The translations under genes were made by a program, and so were the position numbers. From Halocaridina rubra (Eukaryota; Arthropoda; Malacostraca; Decapoda; Atyidae), in NCBI GenBank assembly GCA_037179515.1, contig JAXCGZ010005686.1, positions 88,501 through 152,500 of the forward strand: a stretch of 64,000 nucleotides of DNA, read 5' to 3'. Under the pieces are notes generated by a model. The model searched no databases and was not told the origin of the DNA. It saw nothing but the letters and a program-made list of their open reading frames with translations. Shown piece after piece: positions 32,320 through 64,000 of the stretch. Within the stretch, counting starts at the first letter, position 1. The number at the start of each line of letters is the position of its first letter.

Positions 32320-34915
32320 TCAAGGACTCTGGAATTTACTTTTTTATCGAATGAAAAGTCAGGAAATTTACTGGACCTCAGTTGCTACACACATTGAGGA
32401 AATTCTGACAGAGTGGACACTAAGATAATCTAAAAATGTGATGCTGATCAGTATTTAAAAGACAAACTTGGGAGACATCTGCAAGATGTACTGGAGGATT
32501 CAGAGTCCAACAATGATCTCTCCAATTCACAGCTCCGATCATTCCCCTTAAGACTGCATGCTGTGTGAGACTTGCAATGCTTAAAAATAAACTGAGGACA
32601 TGATAGATTATATATTGTTTCAGCAATACTGTAACAAAGTTTTCCATCCTATTACTTTGTTTTTATACCTCTGCAGCAAAAAAGGTTGTAAGCCACCCTA
32701 CATTTAGCAGCTCTGTGCAACTGAGAATAAACCATGTGAAATTAGTGTATGGTATTGTTTGCCAATAGCAAACGGTTGTGATGAGCAAAAGTTGACAGTG
32801 CAGAGCTTAGTTTGCCTCTAGCTAGTACCCATTTAAGCATAAAGTGAGCCTTGAATACATGAGAAAAGGAAAGAAATTAAGTAATAAACGGATGATGCAG
32901 CTATATAGCAGTTAACTGTAGAGCAAAGGATGGACTAAAAATTAAATTTCTAAGGATGTTTGTAAATCAGCCGTCACAGATGTACAAAATTATATCTTCT
33001 TTAACCCACAAAATAGAACAGTTGGTGAAGGGTTTTCAGAAAACAGTGATAAGTATATTGCAATATTATCAATAAGGAATTCCTGGACAAAATGGCTCCC
33101 CCATCCATGCTGTTGGTGCTATTATATATGCAAAGGCATTCTACTGGTAGTTTGGCCATATTGTTTGTCAATGGGCTCATTCCTGCGTCTTGGATTGGAG
33201 GGATATTTTTTTAACAAGAGATAAAATAAGCCGAGCCAGAGGGTGAACGCCTGCAGTGATAATGTCTATACTCATGTGTGCAAGGTGAAGGATAAATACC
33301 AAAAAGACTTTCCTGAAATAAAAAAAAAAATTATTGAAAGGTGATACGGGTAATCATCAGCATAATGCATTTCTTTTATGTAATGAAGTGCATGCAATTG
33401 TTAGAAACTGAGTTTGAAACAGTTTGGGCTTCCTTTACAGATATTATAATAGAATAATTTACTTCTTCTGGAAAGGACTGCTTCATATGAGAAAAGAGGA
33501 ATTCTTATTTGAAATCTCATGCTAATTTTCTTTAAAACCCCAAAGAGAAGAGGCATAATACATCTGTATATCTCTACAACTACAAAATTAATCTGGTTGA
33601 GAGTACTATGTTTCTGAAGTTATAAGAGTAATAATATCAATAAAATATATATGAAAATGCAATATCCATTGCAATCTCAATTGCCCCTAAAAAACGAACA
33701 AGGTATCTACAATCAAGAATAAATCCATGTAGGAGGCATATTCTTTTATACCACCCAGTGTCCACCTCTTCTCAGTTTTGCTGTAGGTAAAAATATCAGG
33801 AAGAAAAAACTGCCATCCTTCTCTTTCCTATTCCCTTCTAATCGTCAGCTTTGACCACAGTATAATCAGTCAGTATTCCTTTAGTTCTAATTCCATCAAT
33901 ACATACAGAAATATTGTTAGGAAAGCAGAGTTTTAAGGAATTAACTATATAAGTCCTTTTGCATTGCAGTCACCCCTGCACTAGTTATTTAAAACAAGCA
34001 ACATTTACAATATTATGTATAAAATTATGCAGACACACTACTCAAGTCTGCATGAGGTGTTCTTGTTAATCGTGTTTTTACAGACTGCTGGCTATTACTT
34101 CAGTATTTATATAAGCTATTTAATATTTAACATAAATGGAAAAATAGAAAATATACGTTACTAGAAAAACTCACAAAGAAATATGCCTAACAACAGACAG
34201 TGTACCTCTATGGCATGTTAATATAACATATAGTCTATGCAAATTCGATCAGTGAAAATATTGCTGTACAATAATTCTGTAAAGTAAGTCCAAACTGAAT
34301 ATTACAACAAATGAACTAAAGTGTAAATGGGTATAAATACTCAAATTTTTCATGTGACTGAATTCTGCAAATTATTTTCTTTTACCTGTCCAAATCAGCA
34401 AATTGGTTATAACCAGCATAAGCGAGAAAAGTAATATCACTGAGAAAACTGCTCATCTGAATCTCTCCAATCACACTCATGCTATAACAGTCATGAAAAC
34501 GCATTTTAATCAGTAAATAAGCTAGAGCTCAAAATTATATCTACTGGTCTACCTACTTCAATATCATATAATACATTAAAATAGTACTCACCAATTACTG
34601 TCAATTATTAAAGCATTTTGGAATAACTGAAAAATGGCAATCTCATCACATCTTTTCCTCAGTTTCTAATTCAAATACGATTCAGCACAAACTGAATATG
34701 ACCTCTCAATAACGACGTTGCTAACGGAGGAAGCAACACCAATATATATTCAATAAACCACATTTAAAAGAAATAGATTGGGTTAGAGAGTACTTCAAAT
34801 ACATCTCATATAATTTTTTGTATTTTTAGTAATATATTGTAATCAATAATGGAGAAGATAATCACAACATTGGATGTAATTCTGAAGGCAACTTGTAGAA
34901 TGTTAAAAGTAGTAA
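32320..34915. other. Intergenic, nothing recognised
   Basis: AT-rich, no exon or clear repeat seen. It lies between the pseudogene-like array and the 3' end of the SIK-like gene. Confidence 0.4.
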
Positions 34916-34922
34916 CTTTTCT

Positions 34923-35178
<256 letters not shown>

Positions 35179-35271
35179 ATTTTTTTGTGAATATGTATGT
35201 GTGCAAACATATCTGCATGAATATGCATATGTATGCTAGTAGGTATATGTATATATGTAAGATGATTTATC

Positions 35272-35403
<132 letters not shown>

Positions 35404-35537
35404 TAAAGAACCAATGTTAAAAATTCTGAAAGACACAGAGAATTGCTTTACTTTTATAACATCTAAATATGAAATGGAATTTCAAAACAAACTAAGTGAA
35501 ATGTCTGAAACAATGTTATATAGACTTGTAAGAACTG

Positions 35538-35543
35538 TTTATT
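35538..35543 (-). terminator. Possible poly(A) signal of SIK-like gene
   Basis: TTTATT on the plus strand is AATAAA on the minus strand, about 390 bp past the stop. It is one of several possible signals in AT-rich sequence. Confidence 0.35.
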
Positions 35544-35934
35544 CTGAAAAAAGAAAGAAAAAAAAAATATATATATATATGTCTATTTATAATAATATTG
35601 ATACTCTGATTTGCAGTACCTACATGAGGCAATAAATTCTGTTTATATAAAGTTCTGAAACATTTTAATCTAACAACATAAAATAAAAAATATGGAATGA
35701 CCAAGTTGTCATCAGCAAGCAGCAGAGTTAAGTAGTTTCAATGTATGTTTCATAATGATTTGTTAAGGGGTATGTAAACAAGATACTTAACAAGAAATTT
35801 CCCACAATCTTTGGAAAATAAAGTGCTCTTGTGCCACTCACTTGCTGATATCACTTCACAGATAACTGAAGAAATTCAGTTCTATTATGCACGTAAACAA
35901 ACTCTTAACATCACACATAGCAAAATAGTAAATG

Positions 35935-58752
<22,818 letters not shown>

Positions 58753-58754
58753 CT

Positions 58755-60075
58755 AAAGAATATAGAGCACTTTTGACACCTCAAGGTACAGAGGATATAA
58801 TACAGCAGCAGGGTCCACTCTATATGCAATATTTTTTTAAAATGCATAAACAATGAACTAAACGTTGTTTGATTCAAGACTCCATGGAAAACATTTTTTT
58901 AATCTAATTTCAGTAGTCAAGGAAAACAGTGATATAAAGTATTTAACCGCAGCATGCATCCTTTATCCAACACTCCTGGAAGCTGATTCTATGGCATCTA
59001 TCGGTATAAAATAACTAGTAACACAGAACTTTTAAAAAAACACGTCAATCTCAATAAAAAAAAGACACAGTTTAGTACTCTTAAGCTTTATAATACTCTA
59101 CACTCACTAAAATTCTTCAAACTACTGACACTCACCAAAGTTTATGTGAAAATCAGGCAAGTTTGAAAGGAAAGTACAGATAAGAATTAAATGATTAGCA
59201 ACGAGAATTTACATAAAAAATACATTTAAATATAAAAAATATGTGGGTACAAATCCAACACAAAAGTGTTTTACATATCTTTGTCACATGCATAAATAAC
59301 CATATGAAATAATAGTGCTGGAACAGCAGCAACTTTCGACATAAACTTACTAGATTTAGGATTAAAGTTATAAGTTTTATATACTATTATACAAAATTAA
59401 AAATCGAAAGCATAATAAACAAAAACTTTTAAACTGATTAAGGTGTTGTACAATCAGCTAGAGAAAGGGCACCATTAATTTACCCCAAGCGGGGTTTTGG
59501 TAAAAAATTATATTTACCAATAATTACCCTATGACATAGTTCCATGCCTGTATCGTTTTCTCTAAAAATTTGGTTGTCATAGAGTGCCATTTTCAGTGTC
59601 AACATACATGCAGTATAATATATAATAAACTTCGAATGTACGCTGGCACTCTGGTAGACAGCCTTCTTCAATGAGTTGTGTTAATATACTGTATATACTG
59701 TATACAATTATGCCATTTTTTTCATCCAATTTTTGTCATTTTTCTCGCAAAAAGTATATCATCAACATCTGGCATCATGGTATGACACAGAGGTTCTAAT
59801 CATGGGAAAAATGTTTCCAGACAGCGTCACATGAGGGAGTGCCAAATTCGAGCTCCCTATTGCGAACAGGAGAGGCCATATATCAAAACTAAAGTTACTT
59901 GTACTTTGTGCAGTTTGACTCTACAAATATCCTACATATTAGAAATTTGAAGACGAATACAGAAAAGTGGAATAAAAATTGAATATTTGTGGTAAAAAAT
60001 AAAAGCATTGATGATGTTTAGTTGAGAATTCTAGGGAAATAATTTTACACATTTCTAAGTAATGAAAAAATAAAG
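58755..60075. other. Upstream intron of SIK-like gene
   Basis: No exon recognised. The preceding SIK-like exons (kinase, UBA) are presumably further right, outside the window. Confidence 0.4.
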
Positions 60076-60079
60076 TAAA

Positions 60080-60960
60080 TCTATCTGGCTCTCCGTCCCA
60101 CCACTACCGTATGTAATCAATGTTTTCCTTTTTCTCAAAGAATGTGTTGACCAATGCCAGATCAAATGCCACTGCAAAATCAATCACTCTCCCCCCCCTC
60201 ATTTTTCTCACCCACTCCCCAGCCCCCATGAACTCTACCTATCCCAGCCCTCCCAATTCCCAAGTGGCCATTTAGATCTCCCAAAATTACCCTCTCCCTT
60301 ATAAAAATTGTTCTAAGCTCCTGGGCCATCTCCTCCCAAAATACATCCTTCTTCTCCACTGTACAACCAGTTTGTGGGGCATAGGCACATACCACATTGA
60401 CTACCGTTTCTCCTTGTCCCAGCTTTAAACTCTTTCTATTCACACCAAGTAAGCTTTCTTTCAGGTCTTTGTATAGTATTATTCCTACACCATTCCTCCC
60501 TTCCTCATTTGCTCCACTATAGAACAATTTGCAACCCTCACCCAGTTCCCTCGCCTTATTTCCTTTCCACCTGGTCTCCTGCACACACAGCACTCCAATT
60601 TTCCTCCTCTCCATCAGGTCCACCAATTCTCGACCCTTCCCAGTCATCGTCCCCACATTAAGAGTGCCCAACGGCAGCACCTCATCTGACACTCTCCCTC
60701 AAGCTTGCCTCTTTAACCCAGCCCGCCCATGACTGGATAGCCCTTGCTGTCTTTCCGGAGGGGTCAGGCGAAGCCCCAACGCGTCGCCTAAGAGGAACGC
60801 CCTCGTATGGTGACTATTCTCGTTATCTGTACTGGCCATACTGTGCTTTTGGCAAAATTTTTATGGCCGGATGCCCTTCCTGCCACCAACCCTCCCCCAT
60901 TTACCCAGGCTTGGAACCAGCACCAAGTTGAGGCTGGCTTGCCCCCCTAACTGGCTGGGC
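60080..60960 (-). mobile_element. RTE-clade LINE, endonuclease half only
   Basis: The minus strand opens at 60692 with an apurinic-type endonuclease: LGTLNVGTMTGKGRELVDLM, LCVQETRWKGNKA, GRNGVGI, VCAYAPQTGC and VILGDLNGHLG in the right order. The catalytic-site motifs ET and GDLN are intact. The frame breaks in a C8 run near 60190 and continues in another frame (FAVAFDLALVNTFF) to about 60090, where the RT should follow but does not. The GC-rich leader lies at 60700-60960. Confidence 0.88.
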
Positions 60961-60962
60961 TG

Positions 60963-61479
60963 AAGTGTTAATAAGAGATGTGTATCGAGAATCCAAGAAT
61001 ATTCGGTGTTGATGTAGGCATAGAAAAAGAACCGTAACTGAAGGAACACTCAACAGTCCTGGACAGTACTATTTAAGTCCAAAAGGCTCCTCAGCTGTAG
61101 TATCGCAACGGGCGGCTGCTGCCATGAGCCAGCCTACTACATGGTTAGTACAACAGTTAAATATAAATGCAATCAGAAGGACACGTTCTCAGGAACTGTT
61201 TCAGTGCAAGTCATTTTTACTATCTCTATTCCTATTTTATTTTTTCTATTTACCACACCTCCTTTGTCCTATATTTCCATTCCCCAACAAATCATATGAT
61301 ATTCCTTTGGACTTCCATTTGCAACTTTTGGTAAACTATTGTATACTATAATTTTCCATTATTTGAGTGGTTTATAGTCATTTCGTTGTGTCTCACTGTA
61401 TATATAAGGCTCCTCTCTGTTCTGAAAATGGGATACTTCTGAAGATGAGTAAATATACTGGTAAGTGCCTAGGTACTTT

Positions 61480-61480
<1 letters not shown>
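60963..61480 (+). mobile_element. Dispersed repeat family R1, copy
   Basis: Matches 30870-31370 along its length (CAAGAATATTCGGTGTTGAT, CCAGCCTACTACATGGTTAG). It lacks the GACACCAGG end, which is replaced by the RTE leader junction. It ends at a TA array. Confidence 0.75.

Positions 61481-61483
<3 letters not shown>

Positions 61484-61556
<73 letters not shown>
61484..61556. repeat. (TA)n microsatellite
   Basis: About 36 TA units between R1 and the next repeat. Confidence 0.97.
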
Positions 61557-61559
<3 letters not shown>

Positions 61560-62160
61560 AACTCGCTTTTTACGTGTTTCTATAATATAATATACGAAAT
61601 TGGAATAATGCCTCCAAAAAATAATAGTAAAAAAATACGAAATGCGCGAGCGCGAGAACAAGAAAAAAAAAAATGGTTCAGTTTAGTAACTAAGCGACTG
61701 CCTCCGAGGCAGTTTCCCACCATGCTGCCATGCACCTCAGTCTCTCTTCACCTAGATTAACCCCAACAACAAACAGTGGTTTGCTCTCTGCCTTCCTCTT
61801 CCTCTCCTCCTTCTGCTTAATTCTCCTCCTCCTTCTCCTACCGCTTACGTAATCATTCTTTACGTTTGAAGGTAAAGATTCATTCTCAGGGTGTGTAAAT
61901 TTTTTTTTGCTGTACAGTATTTATTAGTAAATCCGTATATCTTTAAAACGTACACTATTTGTACATCTATATAAATAACTACAGGTCGTTGTTTATGTAC
62001 TTATAAACTATGTTTTATTTATCTTATATCTTTGGCATAGTGTGCTTAAGTATGGTTGTGGAATGTATATATGCCTATTATCATTGTTTCTTATGGTAAT
62101 TGACTGGTTACATTACGTGAATTTTACATTACACGTCACTTGTTCCATGAAGTGAGTGTA
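61557..62160 (+). repeat. Short copy of the repeat at 21330-25640
   Basis: The left words (ACGAAATTGGAATAATGCC) and the right words (AAATAACTACAGGTCG, TTATCATTGTTTCTTATGG) match the two ends of the 21.3-25.6 kb repeat. It lacks the tandem units and the inserted TIR element. Confidence 0.7.
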
Positions 62161-62339
62161 TACACAGTAGGTCCTCGCATAACATCGATCCGTCTTACAT
62201 CATTTCACCATTACGACAAAGGTAAAAAAATAATTACTAAATTAATTTTTCCATCTACCTGGCTGGTGTGGTAAATTCAAACCACACACCAAAATAGTTT
62301 GTGAGAGCGGCGGAGGAATACACAGTTAGCAGAACTAAT

Positions 62340-62960
62340 TTATTCATAATTATCAAGTTAATGGCTTTATTTATTTATTTGTTTATATATTTGGTTACTT
62401 TGAAGTATTATATTGAATTAAAAAAAAAAAAAAAAAGATATAGCTGTAAATACGATTTTATTTGAAATACACATGAATACATAGCTAGCAGCATAGCTGT
62501 ATTCATATTTATCAAGTTAATGGCTTTATTTATTTATTTGTTAAAAAATTTGGTTAAATTGAAGGATTATATTGAATTTAAAAAAAAAAATACCAAATGC
62601 ATAGTGGTAAATACGATTTTAATCGAAATACACATGAATACAAAACTAGCAAACACAGCTGTATTGTATTTGCATTTACCACGTTAATGGCTTGTATCTA
62701 TTTATATTTTTATATCCAGTTGGTTATATTGAAAAATTATATTGAATTTAAAAAAAAAATACCAAACATATAGCTGTACATCTGATTTTATTTGATATAC
62801 ACACGAATACAAAGCTAGCAAACACAGCTGTACTGTATTCGTATTTATTAAGTTAATGGCTTTATTCATTTACTGTTTAATATATTTGGTTATACAATAT
62901 TGATGAATTGTATCGAATTTAAAAACAAAACATATAGCTGTAAATACAATTTTATTCAAA
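62340..62960 (+). repeat. Tandem repeat in the Tigger leader, about 160-170 bp unit
   Basis: The word (A/T)A(A)GTTAATGGCTT recurs at about 62352, 62511, 62678 and 62847. Each is followed by a T-rich stretch, TATATTGAATT, an A run and AATACACATGAATACA-like sequence. Four units. Confidence 0.85.
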
Positions 62961-63083
62961 AATTGTAGAATTCGATGTCAAGCGGCATTAGAAGCGGGAG
63001 AAGGACCATTGCTCAGTTTATTCCCTCCCGCCCGCCATATTATGTCTAGTGTTTTCGTCTGCTCTCTCGTTACTGACTTTACT

Positions 63084-63900
63084 ATGCCTCCCAAGCATGT
63101 TAGTGATAGTTCTGATGGCAGTGCCACTCAGAAAAGAAAAGCCATCACTATGGAAATTAAAACTGAAGTGGTAAACCGTGCTGAGAAGGGAAAATCTTCT
63201 ACGAACATTGGCCACAATCTCGGATTAGCCCATACGACCATGGCCACTATCATCAAAGACAAAGATAGTATCCGTGACCACGTGAAAGGTTCGACCCTTA
63301 TGATGTTCACTGTGATCACAAGGCATCGTAGTGGCCTTATGTTAGAGATGGAGAGATTGTTAGTGCTTTGGCTTGAAGACCAAAATCGAAGGCATATCCC
63401 AATAAGCCTTATGCTTACACAGGAAAAGGCTAAAATGTTGTTTGAAGACTTGAAAAGAGAAAAGGGGGAAGGCAGTTCAGGTGAGGAGTTGTTGCTAGTA
63501 AAGGGTCGTTTAATCGTTGCAAGGTTCATGCTAATTTACATAATATAAGAGTGCAAGGGGAAGCTAAGTGATGATGATGAAGCAGCAAAATTGTTTCCAA
63601 TAGCTTTGACTGAGATAAGAAGGGAGGGGGATTACCGTGCTGAACAGGTGTTAAACGTCGATGAGACTGGCTTATTCTGGAAGCATATGCCTAATAGCAT
63701 GTACACTGCAATGGAGGAGGAGACAGCACCAGGCCATAAAGCCAACAAGGAGCGACTGACTTTGATTTGGGGGGCTAAAGCTGCTGGAGACTGTAAGCTG
63801 AAATCCTTGTTGGTTTATATGGCAGAAAACCCAAGGGTACTCAAGGGCGTTTGGAAGGGTTAACTGCTAGTCATCTGGAGGTCAAACAAGAAGGCTTAGA
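63084..63900 (+). pseudogene. Tigger transposase, frameshifted
   Basis: It starts MPPKHVSDSSDGS and carries an HTH_Psq-type region (KRKAITMEIKTEVV, then LGLAHTTMATIIKDKD), a CENP-B-like region with LEMERLLVLWLEDQNRR and KAKMLFEDLKREKGEG, then the DDE start NVDETGLFWKHMPN and LTLIWGAKAAGDCKLKSLL. Frames change near 63493, near 63568 and near 63860, with stops in between. The first catalytic Asp (DETGLFW) is present. It cannot encode a full transposase as read. Confidence 0.88.
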
Positions 63901-64000
63901 TAAACCTTCTATAGATTATGTATTGAATGTTCTTTTGCCTCTCCAGACTCACCTGCCCTTGTCTCCTCAGCAGCTGCCTCTCCAGGTTTTTCCTAATAAG

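Larger units (their letters stand above)
62165..64000 (+). mobile_element. Tigger/pogo DNA transposon, left end to DDE region
   Basis: The left terminus CAGTAGGTCCTCGCATAACA resembles Tigger TIRs. About 800 bp of leader precede the transposase reading frame. The element runs off the right edge of the window, so the right TIR is not seen. Confidence 0.75.

Overview
The window looks like non-coding-rich nuclear DNA from an arthropod, most probably a decapod crustacean. The reasons are long introns with canonical GT/AG sites, very long (TA)n arrays, scattered CCTAA/TTAGG runs, tRNA-derived SINEs, and RTE, CR1/jockey-like and Tigger/pogo elements. The species call is inference. There is no bacterial, phage or CRISPR-like content.

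Three host genes can be supported. (1) Minus strand, 2189-2299: one coding exon matching the N-terminus of USE1, an ER SNARE; the rest of that gene lies outside the window or could not be found. (2) Plus strand, 5933-25791: a C2H2 zinc-finger protein gene rebuilt from 14 exons with consistent splice phases (about 706 codons, eight C2H2 fingers plus one C2HC-like finger, acidic C-terminal half, stop and poly(A) signals). Its first exon is tentative. (3) Minus strand, 58752 down to 35935: the six 3' exons of a salt-inducible-kinase (SIK)-like gene. They encode the long Ser/Pro-rich regulatory region and a KA1-like C-terminus; the kinase and UBA exons must lie to the right of the window.

Layout: 1-5.9 kb holds the USE1 exon, foldback MITEs, a LINE relic and minisatellites. 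5.9-25.8 kb is the zinc-finger gene, with introns holding a decayed duplicate finger exon, SINEs, two head-to-tail deleted LINE copies and a 2.3-kb TIR element. That element sits inside a copy of a tandem repeat and itself contains two near-identical MITEs. 26-33 kb holds a degenerate tandem array of pseudogene-like units interrupted by an RTE fragment between two TA arrays. 35.9-58.8 kb is the SIK-like gene, whose introns carry a 1.0-kb TIR element and a Tigger-like MITE with an RTE insertion flanked by a perfect 14-bp target-site duplication. 60-64 kb is transposon-derived: an RTE endonuclease fragment, dispersed repeats, and a frameshifted Tigger transposase with a tandem-repeat leader.

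The genes show no evident functional cooperation. Their shared feature is heavy intronic colonisation by transposons and TA microsatellites. No wholly new system could be demonstrated. The best leads are the KA1-like tail and alternative exon of the SIK-like gene, the 2A-like motif at the start of a LINE ORF, the duplicated finger exon, and the nested insertions whose empty sites can be read in the window.
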